Source of the DNA: Cyclostephanos tholiformis
Lineage: Eukaryota > Bacillariophyta > Thalassiosirophyceae > Thalassiosirales > Thalassiosiraceae
Direction of reading: 5' to 3'
DNA length: 38,523 nucleotides
Assembly: GCA_036939975.1 (NCBI GenBank)
Contig: JALLPB010000133.1
Span: forward strand, 1 to 38,523
Shown: positions 11,001 to 21,600 of the stretch, in pieces
How the letters are laid out: each line of letters starts with the position of its first letter
How positions within the stretch are numbered: position 1 is the stretch's first letter
The notes under the pieces: model-generated
Database searches by the model: none
Seen by the model: only the letters and a program-made list of their open reading frames with translations
Told to the model about the DNA's origin: nothing
Made by a program: the position numbers and the translations under genes

Positions 11001-14000
11001 GGATATCCTTATCATGGAAGAGATTCTTGAATTTGAATTTATTACAAACAACATTAACATTGTCAAATGCAATGTGTGCTTGGAATGTCATATGCAAAGC
11101 ACCATATCAGACAAGGACATGTACACCTGCAAGAAATGTCTTAAACGAAAAGACAATGATTACTATTTGAGAAATAACCTCCATCCGGTGTGGTTTGAGG
11201 TGAACAATGATGGATCATATGTTTTGGATAAGGCAGGGAAGAAAATTCCTCACTTTGAAATTCCACTGGAGTTGAAAAGACTTACAGTTGCTGAGCGACT
11301 CCTCATTAGAAGATGTGCAACCTTTGTACCTTCTGTCCATCTATCCAATGGTACGTTTGCATTAACGGGACATTGTGTAGCATTTCCACAAGATATTGCC
11401 AAAATGTGCAATGAGCTGCCAAACCGAAAGGAAGATATACTTGTGTTTGTACGATACATAGGTAACAAAGACACTTCTGCAGTCTATCCAAAGTCTATGC
11501 GAGTGAACCGACAAAATGTTATCGATGCACTGAATTGGTTGAAGAAACACAATCCACACTACTCAAATGTAACAATAAATGAATCGAATTTGGATTGGAT
11601 GAAGGGCAATGATGAGGCAAATCTTGGTCAAGAAGGCACAATGCTTTTGACAAAAAGCTCTCAACACTACAAGGTTATGTTAACACAAGAAGATAATGTT
11701 TCGTATGCTCACAGAAGACTTGATTTCAGTGATTCTGCTGGAAATTTATGTGATGTTGAAATTGGCAGTATGCATCCAAACAAAAGCAACCCTTTACCAA
11801 ATGAACAAAATACCAACATTATTCAATCACTGATAGAAATAGCAACCGACACAAACCAAGAGTCAAAAGTTATGGATTTCCCGTCGATAGATCATGATAA
11901 CCCAGTCAAGTGAGTTTTCATTTACGGAAAAATATTCACGTCATGAATATTTTTCACTTGCTCACAAATTTTTGACAGCGAATATGACTATACGAAACAT
12001 ATATTTGTCAACTCATATCCATGGTTATTTCCCGGAGGAATTGGTGATATATATGATATCGAACGAGGGGAAGTACCCATCAAAGAGTGGGGACAGCATC
12101 TGTTGCGATATTATGATGGCAGATTCCTTGATGACAGCTTGTTCGGTTTAAATTTGTACAATGTTATTCAACGACATACAAACAACAGAGAGGGTAATTT
12201 CTTTTTCAATTCAGACAGATTCATAGGAAAAGACCCACCAACTGTGGAACAACTCAAACAACAGCTACGAAACAAAAATACCAAATATATAAGCATGTTG
12301 AGGTATTTTGCACGAAATATAAAAGGGAGTGATAATTTTTGGAGGAGCAAAACTGAAGATCTTAAACACTGGATCAATCATCACATTGCACGTGGTAATG
12401 GCCCTCCAACTTTCTTCATCACATTGTCCTGTGCTGAAAATTGGTGGCCAGACTTGAAAAGATTACTTGCACAATTGGAGGTGAATGCCAAGAATTACCC
12501 AAGGGCTGAAGCAATCAACAGTGGTTGTAGGATATCAATGGCCAATGCTGCTAGAAAATATCCCTTGTACGTTAATGAATTTTTCATGAAGCGAGCAAAA
12601 TCATACATGGTAACTGTTTTTAAAAAGGCACTTGGTATTGAGCACTATTGGGGCAGGGTGGAATTTGCACCAGGTCGGGGTGCCATTCATTTACATATTA
12701 TTGGAATTTCACGAGATAAAGCGTACTTACAGGAGTTTTATCAAGCAAAAACTCCTGAAGAAAAATCAGATGTACTTGATAAGTATGCACATGAGAACTT
12801 GGATATGACAGCAGATGTATCTATTGATGATGACCCCAAGCGAAAGCCAGACTACGAAAGTTCCCCCCTTGGCAAGAGGTATTGTGAATGCCATGATCAA
12901 ATTGAAGATGTTAGACGACTTGCAGAAGATTGCATGTGTCATCAGTGTAACAACTACTGCCTACAATCAAAAAAGACAAATACTCCACGAACTTGCCGCG
13001 TGCATTTTGGAACAGAGTCAGAATTTGGTAAAATGGACACAAAAGGTCTTCCTCATATGCCACAGTCAAGAATTATCATAGACAAAAAAGGCATTTCCCA
13101 CTTCAGAATGAAACGCACTTTTTCAAAAAGAGTTGTTCAACACAGCAGAACTTTATTGAGAAGCTGGAGAGCTAACTGTGACATCAAGCTATTGATTTAT
13201 TATTCTGATCCACGTTGTCCAGATATAAGTGAAATAGAGGATGTGTGTCGATATGTTGTGGCGTACACAGGCAAGAGACACAACACATCACAATCCGAAA
13301 AAGATGCCATCCAAAACATCATATTAAAGTGAGTTCATTTTCAAACAATTGACAAAATATTCACATTCTGAATATTTTTCCACGTAATAAGAATTATCTG
13401 ACAAAATATTCACGTTATGAATATTTTTCCAAATGACAGAACACAAGATGATGACATGTCTGGTGTGAACACGATAACCAAAAAAGCATTACATCATTTC
13501 TCAGGCCACCGTGTTATTAGCATACAAGAAGGTGTTCATATGGTTGATGATCAAGAACTTGTAATCTGTTCTGACTGTATGACATATGTGTCCATCACTC
13601 AGGGTCAGGTCTTGTGCGATGATACAGTGCATGACAAAAAGCGAGATATTATCACTGTATATCGGAATCGACAAAAAAAATATAGAGATCTTTCTCTGGA
13701 ACAATACTTTTACAGGGTCTTTGTTACATCAACATTCAAGAAATCAAATACCGATGGCTTAGATGACAATGATTGTGATTGTAATGAAAGAGATACTGTT
13801 TTCAACAATGAACATCGGATCTTGGTTCCCAAGGGAATGAATTGCATACCTAAATTTCCTGTTGATTATGCATATGCACGAGCAATGCTGATACTACACA
13901 GACCATGGAGTAAGGATAATACTCTGAACAGCATCCTAAACGACCAACAAAAAACAATATATACATTTCTATCCATGATGGACAATAAAGAGGTTCCCTC

Positions 14001-16259
14001 TTCGGTCACATTCCAATATCACACTGCAATGAAATATGCACGTCAGAAAAAGCTTGAAATACTTGTCAAACAGGGTGTTAATCATCCAGACATTGATGAA
14101 GAGAATTTAGATGAAGAAACCTGTCAAAGATTAACAGGTTGGATACACAATAACCATTTCACAGATACCACATTGAATGATGCTAATATCAATGATGTGA
14201 TTGTAGACATTGGAAAAAACAAGGACTGGTCAATATGTGATTTCACAGAACGCAGACATACAACAATTGATGGGAAAGAATATGTTGATCACATTGCCAA
14301 AGAATACTACAATGAAAGCCATGATCAAATTGTTGAAATTCCTACTAAAAAGGACGGAACTGGTTATAAACTTGATGCCCTGTCAAAACAACAACAAGCA
14401 GTTGTGCTAGCTTCGATTGACACAATTGTGAAATTTTTGAACAATGACTCGAACTACAAACCACTACGAGCAACTATAATGGGTTGTGGTGGAACAGGAA
14501 AATCATATATCATAAATACGGTCATCTCCATAATCCGACAGTTGACACAAATGAATTCATCAATTCAAGTAGGAGCGCCAACAGGTTCTGCTGCATTCAA
14601 TGTAAAGGGATCAACACTTCATCGTTTGCTTGGAATAAATGTGCCACGCCCTGAAGAATCAATGAATGAGACAACAAAAGAGCAGCTGAAAAAACAACTG
14701 TCAAACTTATTGTGTCTCATGATCGATGAGCGAAGCATGTTAAGTTCAGTAATCTTGGCTGTAACAGAAAGGAATGTAAGAGAGTGTGCATTCAGGGGAC
14801 AAAATAGCAAAGAAGTATGGGGTGGGGTTCCGGTCGTGTTATTGTTTGGTGACGATTTTCAATTATTCCCAGTAATAGATGAAGGAGCAATACAGGGATA
14901 CTCGAAGATGAGTGACACAACAAAGCAAACACCAACAACAAGAATGACAACATTGCAACTTCTATGTCAGCGTGGAACTTACATATTCACACATATAATG
15001 ACAGAAACAGTGTTCTTCCTGGACAAAAATTACAGAGTTAAAAATTTGGGATTCCGCAACCTTCTTGGAAGGTTACGCACAGGCGAACCATCAAGGGAGG
15101 ACGCAAATATACTTTCAAAATTGCACCTTATCTATTACGATGAAGAATTCAAAAGCAAATTGGAAAATGATGAGAAAACTATGTGGCTATTTGCCAAGAA
15201 TGCAGACAAAGACTTCAAGAATCAAGAAATGCTTATACACACCTCTAAAAACAAAAACAAGCCAATTGCAAGGCTTGATTGTACATATGACACAAAGAGA
15301 CTCAACAATGACAAACAGAATTCAGGAGCATGCATGAGTCATTTCAATCATGCAAAGTATATTAAACATACAGATGTATGTGTTGGTGCAAGAGTTGCAA
15401 TCTCAGCAGTTAACTTCATCCCACAATTTGGATTATTCAACGGAGCTATAGGCCACGTGGTTGAAATTGACTATAAAGACAGACCAGTTGGGCCAAATGA
15501 CAAACAACACTACCACTTGCCAAACTATGTGGTAGTTGATTTTCCAAACCTGAAATTACCATCCAACGTTGCTCCATGGGATACACTTCACAAAACAGTG
15601 AGTAAGAAAAATATGCATAAAATGATTATTTTTTTTCAAATGATACTAACCAAGGCTGGCGATAGCATGTACCTATCCCAATGAAAACCCTATTGTGCCA
15701 AAAATCATGCTGCTCGGTAACATTCTGCCCATTAGTTTCAGCATGGGGTACAACTATACACAAGTTTCAGGGCTTTGAAGCAGGATTTGATGAAGAGGAC
15801 CAGTTTCGACATTTGATCATAGATCCAGGGGATATAAAGTCTGAACAACAACAACCCGGATTACTCTATGTTGCTACAAGCCGAGTAAAAACAATTGGAG
15901 ACATGACACAAGATGATCCACATCCAAAGAATAGTGCTCTTTACTGGACTGGTTCTGGAATGAGCATAAATAGAGTGTTGAATGGTACCACCAAGAAACA
16001 ACTAAACACACAAGGACAAGAGAGGGTTAATTGTCTTAAAGTTGAGAAAAGACGCAAATGGGTGAGATACCTAAACGATCGAGCAGAGATCACAATGAGA
16101 GAAACATACAACAATGAGGGATTGAAAAGAATGAGACAAGAACATATGGACATCATTAACGGAAAGATCCATCAGGATGTGGAAACATCCATTACAAACA
16201 TGATCATAAATCCAAACAAAGAATGGGTGGCACGGAAGAAAGCTCACTATCTCTCATGA
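8003..16259 (+). CDS. Helitron Rep/helicase polyprotein (Ulp1-like, DUF6570, Rep, Pif1)
   Basis: Eight exons join in one frame of 2,557 codons plus stop: 8003-9054, 9130-9542, 9617-10324, 10420-10473, 10565-11909, 11979-13328, 13440-15597, 15666-16259. Domains in order: Ulp1/C48-like fold (residues ~330-510: LIPGQDIDDNV, IIPLYHENHK, NDFDGGIGILRY); a Lys/Arg-rich linker; DUF6570 with a CNVCLEC...CKKC zinc motif (~910-1070); Helitron_like_N Rep starting YPWLFPGG, with HUH H1428-L-H1430 and Y1616/Y1620 (YVVAYTGK), and a Cys-rich CHQCNNYC segment; Pif1 helicase with Walker A GCGGTGKS (1989-1996), DER (2070-2072), GDDFQLFP, and HKFQG (~2392-2396). Rep nicks and joins single strands and Pif1 unwinds during rolling-circle transposition (family knowledge). 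The ATG at 8003 precedes a strong acceptor at 8060, so the first exon may start at 8061 and the true start may be upstream. Confidence 0.85.
9055..9129 (+). other. Intron 1 of Rep gene, with hairpin
   Basis: GTGAGT...ATACAG, 75 nt. The splice rebuilds a TGG codon (DWLTF) inside the Ulp1-like fold. Hairpin at 9081-9109. Confidence 0.8.
9543..9616 (+). other. Intron 2 of Rep gene, no hairpin
   Basis: GTGAGT...TTATCAG, 74 nt, phase 1. This is the only intron of the gene without a recognisable hairpin. A different acceptor (for example CATCAG nearby) cannot be excluded. Confidence 0.6.
10325..10419 (+). other. Intron 3 of Rep gene, with hairpin
   Basis: GTATGT...CTAAAAG, 95 nt, phase 1. Hairpin at 10348-10375. 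It is followed by a mini-exon of only 54 nt (10420-10473). Confidence 0.7.
10474..10564 (+). other. Intron 4 of Rep gene, with hairpin
   Basis: GTAAGG...CATCAG, 91 nt. The splice gives GGT CAG in frame. Imperfect hairpin at 10489-10517. A second AT-rich inverted stretch, with TTGATATCATATCGATATATCA, lies near the acceptor. Confidence 0.75.
11910..11978 (+). other. Intron 5 of Rep gene, with perfect hairpin
   Basis: GTGAGT...TTGACAG, 69 nt, phase 2. The perfect hairpin at 11927-11955 fills 29 of the 69 nt. The splice joins DUF6570 to the start of the Rep domain (NEYDYTKHIFVNSYPWLFPGG). Confidence 0.85.
13329..13439 (+). other. Intron 6 of Rep gene, with two hairpins
   Basis: GTGAGT...ATGACAG, 111 nt, phase 2. 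It holds two hairpins in tandem (13353-13380 and 13402-13429), and a CAAACAATTGACAAAATATTC-like stretch is partly repeated before each. It lies just after the Y2 motif, between the Rep and helicase parts. Confidence 0.85.
15598..15665 (+). other. Intron 7 of Rep gene, decayed hairpin
   Basis: GTGAGT...GCGATAG, 68 nt, phase 0, inside the helicase before motif V. The decayed hairpin is at 15606-15637. Without splicing, the reading frame stops at 15684. Confidence 0.75.
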
Positions 16260-16993
16260 AAAGTCGCAACATACGAAAAATAAGGCTACATAGGAATTAG
16301 TACAAAAGAAGTGGAAAAATATTCACATTTAGAAGGGGAAAATATACGGAATTTAAATTCCTACGTAGAAAACATAACGCGGCCACGGGGGTAACCGCTG
16401 ATAATTCACAAAACGCGTAGAATCTACTTAGGAATTAGCTCAAACACCAGCTCAAAATCGGCTCAAATCTGGCCGCAAGATTCGCTCCGCGGGGCGCTGA
16501 TTTGGGGGGGAAGCAGCAAGCGCCCCTCGGGCCCATCAAATCTGGTCGCGTGATGCGTGGGTACGATAGGTGGGCGGTTGCGAGGAGGGGGTAGGGGCAT
16601 GGCATTATTTTTTTCTCGCTTTTCGCGGGGCGCGCCAAAAGTCCAACCTGCCGGGCCTGCCGGCTGGCGCCGGTACTACAGTGCCGCCAAGTACAATTGT
16701 CCCGACGTAGATTTTTGCCTTAGGTTTATTCCTATTGGCCCTTTTACGAGAAGTTAGGCCGCCTCTTCTTCGTTGGTGTCTGCCGTGGGAATACGTAGTA
16801 CAAAAACAAAAATCTAGGTAGATTTTTGTCTCGGGACCACTGTACGTACGGGGCACTGTAGTTAACGTAAAAGGCATCCACACCGCACCCCAGTCCCCAG
16901 TGCCATGAATAAATAAAATAATATAAAATCACATCCTCCGTGGGGCGGGGGTGGTGGTGGTGGTGGGGGGGGGGAGGTGGAATAAGAAGCACG
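16260..16993. other. Right end of the element and spacer to host genes, no gene
   Basis: After the Rep stop there is half a hairpin arm (about 16312-16325) and three copies of the end repeat (16286-16303, 16355-16368 inverted, 16424-16438). Then the base composition turns GC-rich. The inverted 15-mer partner is at 16520-16534, and a small inverted-repeat structure is at 16675-16862. A G-rich run (16940-16979) precedes the oxygenase start. ORFs here are low-complexity and not supported. Confidence 0.55.
16675..16862. repeat. Small inverted-repeat structure, MITE-like
   Basis: The arm ACTACAGTGCC...GTCCCGA at 16675-16705 is matched, inverted, by TCGGGAC...GGCACTGTAGT at 16831-16862, with about 25 of 31 positions pairing. 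The spacer of about 125 bp has no coding sequence. It also holds two direct copies of GTAGATTTTTG at about 16707 and 16819. No clear target-site duplication was seen. Confidence 0.5.
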
Positions 16994-18273
16994 ATGACGA
17001 TGTCATCGACGATTCGCGATATGAAGGAGGGCAACGAAGACGATAAAATCGTCGTTGAATCGATCGTCGTGGATATGTCGCCGTATTGTGACGCAGCATC
17101 GAACTCATCGGGGAGAACGATCATAATGGACGAGGAACGACGCGACTGTCACTCGAGGCTCAACGAGGCCCTACGTCGAGACGGATTCGCATACGTTCGT
17201 GGACTCGGCATCGATATAAGACTTTGCGAGGATGCGTTACGTGAAGCGAGATCGTTCTTGCACGATGCGGACGAATCCGTGAGACGATCGTGTCTAACGA
17301 TGGATAGGGCGAGACGGGGCTATTCGCCCGCTTGTTCGGAGAATTTCGCATCCCTCATCGGCGAACGCGGACCGAACGATTTGGTGAGGAAATTTCGCAT
17401 CGGTCCCACTACCAATACGAACGATCCGACCTCGTCGTCGATTCATCGTCCGACGTCGATGTCGTCTTCGTCGTCGTCGTCGTCGTCGTCTTCGTCATCA
17501 TTGCACGCGCCGAACGTTTGGCCCACGGCCGAAGTTTGGGACGATGAGTCGGCGTCGAACTTCAGAATCTCGATCGGGGGATACTTCGAACGTACGTGCC
17601 GAGCCGCCGATGGCATACTCGAGGCAATTCGCGATGGTATTATTAACGACGTTCGAAACGATGGCATGATATACGAATCGATGCGAGCGCTGATGGGATC
17701 AGGTCGCTCGGGACGTAATGTCGGCGAGAGCGAAGACGAATGCCGGGGGGAACACACGTCGATATTGACATTGCTGGGGTATCGACACGGGAGACGTCAT
17801 ACGAACGGCGGGGGGGGGGGGGCATGCGTCCGCTCGTCAGCGCTCATACGGACGTCGGCGTGATAACCCTGCTCCATTACGATGGCGGGAAGTGCGCGAT
17901 GCTCCAACGCGCCGCCGAATCGTACGGCGTCGCCGATACGGAAAATATCGAGTGGATAGACGTGGACTTGCCCCGCCCCGCCCCCCCCCGCGATGACGAT
18001 CCCGTCTTCGTAGTCAACGTCGGGGACTGCCTGTCCGACCTTAGCGGGGGATACCTCCGCTCGACGCTGCATCGTGTGATGCCACGAATATGCCATCCCA
18101 TCGCCGACGATACGGCGTCTAATGACACGGCGGCACGTACATGCCTGGCCCTGTTCGTTGGATTGGAACCCTCCGCATCGATGACGTTGCCGTCCGGGGA
18201 GGTGGTATCGTACGAGGAGTGGCGCAGGCGAAGGATCGCGCGCGCGACCGCCGTTATGAGAAGGAAGGAATGA
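16994..18273 (+). CDS. 2-oxoglutarate/Fe(II) oxygenase, IPNS-like, with a frameshift
   Basis: The N-terminal half (LNEALRRDGFAYVRGLGID, then FGEF-type text recoded as SPACSENFASLIG) matches the DIOX_N region of plant-type 2OG dioxygenases. The second half carries the catalytic core: SAHTDVGVITLLHYDG (HxD), a distal His in YLRSTLHRVM, and Arg in ARTCLALF for 2OG. The two halves are in different frames. The switch falls in a run of 13 G at 17810-17822, where one extra or two fewer G would restore one frame. A TCG repeat at about 17462-17498 encodes a Ser run. Start chosen at the ATG at 16994 (or 17000); the more upstream ATG translates only G-rich 5' sequence. Substrate unknown. Convergent with the PPR gene. 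Confidence 0.75.
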
Positions 18274-18652
18274 ATAATAATAATGACAAACACCGTAGAG
18301 TAGTAGTCGTAAGGGATTAATAAATGACGATGACGGTTTACCCCCCAAGTCAGCGTGAACCTACCTACTAATTCTCTAGAGAGGTGGTAAACTAGGTATC
18401 CATATATATCATCAACAATGCCCAAGGTGGACTATTTACCTCGAGACCCCGTGGTAAATTATATGATATGGCATGTGTCCATCCAATCTGCTTGTACCAA
18501 CTTCAATTGATCGACTCGTACTTCTGGGGATATAATATGTGGCCGCGATTAATGGCGAACCCCTCCCCCCTCCCCCCCCATCCCCCCCCCCCAAACTTAC
18601 CCCGCTTATATCAGTCGATGTAATGCTCACAAAGCCTCCTTCGTTAGGGTTT
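18274..18652. other. Convergent 3' intergenic region
   Basis: Between the oxygenase stop and the PPR stop. It holds AATAAT-rich sequence just after 18273 (possible polyadenylation area) and a C-run block at 18560-18592 that is G-rich on the PPR mRNA strand. No gene seen. Confidence 0.5.
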
Positions 18653-21600
18653 TTAAATATCAAGCATTCTGTTCATGCCGTATTGCAACGACGAGGAGTT
18701 GCCTCTCTTGTTTTGAACCCTCTTCAGCTCCTCGCCCCGACGCATCCACTCGAGGGGATCCTCCCCGATCATCTTCACTAATCCCACTCGATCGGTTAGG
18801 TTTTCCCTTCGGCATATGAGTCTGATATTCTTCAGACTCTTCTCACCGGGGGCCACGCCGTGCGTGTCGATGCATTCCTTGATGAGCATGAGCGCGGATC
18901 CCACCTCATTGGTCTTTCCGAAGTGCTCCACCAGTGACCCGTAGGATAGGAGATCGAGCGTTCTCCCGTCGTTTTCAATATCTTGTTTTAGCTTGAATGC
19001 CCTACCGACGCGCTTTTTCTTCAAGAGCATTTCGAGCAGTAGTCTATCGCTGTGTGTGGTTGGCGTCTATGGAATCGAAGAGGTATGAAGTTGGGCGAAA
19101 AATACACTCGAGATAACACACACTAATGCCAGAGGCAGGATTTTCACACTCACCAACCCATGCTTTTTGTAGTCAGTGTAGTAGAATCTTAAAGCCGGCT
19201 CGATCCTACCGGCATTGGTGTATACACGGAGCATTCCATTTAGAAGATGGGCATCGACCAATCCAGCCCTTTCCGCTTCAGACTGACAACGTCACATTTT
19301 ATCACACACATGAGCATATGTAAGTTATCTTTTTTGCAGGGGAGGTGGTTAATCTCAGCATACAATAAATACGTTATAACTCACCATCACATGTTTGGCA
19401 TTTGCTAAGTTCACTCTCGTGAGACACTGGGGACTAAAAGACTCTGGCATGTTTTCTCTCACGGCAAGTGTCAGCCTCAGAATGGACGGATAACCAAGCG
19501 TCCGAGAGAATTCTTCCGCAACTTTTTCGATGCGATTGAGTGGCATGCCGGGGAGATTATTCTGGAGTTCAATTATATGGGCGTCTTGTTCTCCCCGAAG
19601 TAAGGGCGACATATATTGTCTCGGCAAAGCCACGTCAATTGGAGTTGGCGGTTCGGCTTCGCTAAGATGCTTTTCAGACGAGGCTACATTACTGCTTGAT
19701 TCGACCTCCTCTGCGTGGGAATCGGTCCACTCAATGTAATCATCTGCATAGATTGTTTTGCTCGGCACGTCCTTTAGCGAAGTTCTCTGTTGATGCTGAA
19801 GTGGCTCATCAGCGCGGGCACTAAACCCCTGAGAATCGTTTACATTCATCGAAGTGAATCTAGACTCAGCACTGTTTGTTGATGCGGCAGTGACACGATT
19901 ACCAAATAAGGGGGGATTTGGAGTTTCATTCGCATGTTTCTCGTCGTAATATGCTCTCATCATGTCAAAAAGCTGACGCGCTTCTTTGTCGTCGACGCTT
20001 TGCTTTGAACCCTCGGCCACTAATTCCCGCTGAAGGTGCGCCCTAAATGCTGCAAAATCATTGCTGGAAACCCCTGGAATGCTGTCTAGCTCCTCTGCAT
20101 CTCCTCCCTTGGAGTCATCAATTCCATTCATGGTTTCTTCCATGAGTTGATTGAACTCTTCTTCGTTAAACCACGAATCATCTCCTTCATCTTCTTCATC
20201 ATTTTCTACATAAAGACGATCGAGGTCCTTGGGAATCAAATCCTCCGCCATTTTGAGATCATTGGTGACCTCGGCCATAGCCTGGACGAGAGCCTCTCGG
20301 TCGGTCGTCGGCTGACGTTGCTGCTTACTTACGACATTGATTTCAACCTCATCATCGTCATCATCATCATCATCCGAGTCGCTATCGAAGTCGTTACTGT
20401 AATCAACGCCACTATGATCCACTTGTGACGTCGCCTCGTCGCCATCGTCAACCGTAATTCGGTTCGGTCGATATTTCACAGTTGAAATGGAATCGTTACC
20501 AGAGGAAAGTAGTCCATTCAAATCATCTTTACCTTCGAGCAATTGATCATTGAGCCAATCCCTACTGACGACTCCATCTTCTCCTTCTCCATTGACATTT
20601 CCACTTCCATTCAGCTGCAGTCGCCAATCGTCATCGGGATCATCAAAGCCATCGAAAAACGAGTCCTGATCGTCCTTACGATTTCCGACTCCATCACCGA
20701 TGATCTGTTTGATATTGAATTTGTGCTTCTTTCGAAGTGCCTTACTATCCTTGCCGTGGCTATCATCAAAATCCTTCTCCCATCCTTCCGGAGAGAGTCC
20801 CGCCTCAACGGAGTTCAAGCCGGGAATGGCCATATTCTCATACTGTGGTTGATTGTATGCCTCAATGTAGCGCAAGGAGTTGGGGCAGAGGTATCCCCGA
20901 TTGTATCGACCAGCCCACATGGAACCGAGGCCCTTCGCTTCCATGGCCTTGGAGTGGGCGAGTAGGAGAGTCATAATGGGGCGAGTATCATTTCCGTACT
21001 CTCGATGTTCGTACGCTTCGTGCCCCTCCACCAATTCTTCCTCAATGGATCGGAGAGCGGGTACATTAGATGACCCACCGAATCCGAACAACGAAGGACT
21101 CGTTCCGTCGCCGTCGTCTTCTTGACTGCCCAGCAAACGCAATTTTTCGTCCTCGGGTATCAGTCCCTGTAGCCTACTCAAATGAGCTTTCCCTCCGCAC
21201 GTTCTCAAATGATCCAGCCTCCGGACCTTGCTCGCCAGGTAAATAGCACGAGCAGTACTGGCATCCCCCGCGGCGGCCGCGCACAGCATCAAGGCACTAA
21301 CAAAACCATCGTCCTGCCTAACCTCGGCCTGCTCGGCTAGGATCACGATCTTTCGCGCCAGCCTGCCGTGATACGACACTATGCTCTCCCTACGACGATT
21401 CTTCTTGGACGCACCGCCGTTGAACCTGGTGGCAATCTCATGACTTTTCGCCACGGCCCTAAGCGCCGACGTGAACAACAGCGTCGTTGGCTTGACGCGC
21501 ACGGTCTTTCCGTCCCTGTCGTCGTACCATCCATCGTCGTCGCCCTCGATGCTCCTCAGTATCTCTCCATCTCCGGCCGCCATCCCGTCCTTCTTATTCA

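Larger units (their letters stand above)
179..16441. mobile_element. Helitron-type autonomous element with two passenger genes
   Basis: The limits are set by copies of CTACNTAGGAATTAGTAC near both ends (179-196, 220-234, 16286-16303, 16424-16438, and inverted at 16355-16368), which I did not find in the interior. The inside is AT-rich, unlike the GC-rich host genes that follow. It carries a Helitron Rep/helicase gene on the + strand, an unknown + strand gene upstream of it, and a divergent - strand gene. All three genes share introns with the same hairpin. I could not find the canonical Helitron ends (5' TC, 3' hairpin plus CTRR), so the true borders may lie some tens to hundreds of bases further out. 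Rolling-circle replication with an HUH/Y2 Rep and a Pif1 helicase is the known mechanism of the family; that this copy is active is not shown. Confidence 0.75.

Noticed and set aside
251..13429. CRISPR-like array formed by the repeated hairpins
   Set aside because: Spacing is irregular (kilobases), repeats lie in introns, and there are no spacers of even size.
1..16560. A giant virus or Polinton origin for the left region
   Set aside because: No capsid, packaging ATPase or DNA polymerase B text was seen; HUH/Y2 Rep plus DUF6570 plus Pif1 is the Helitron set.
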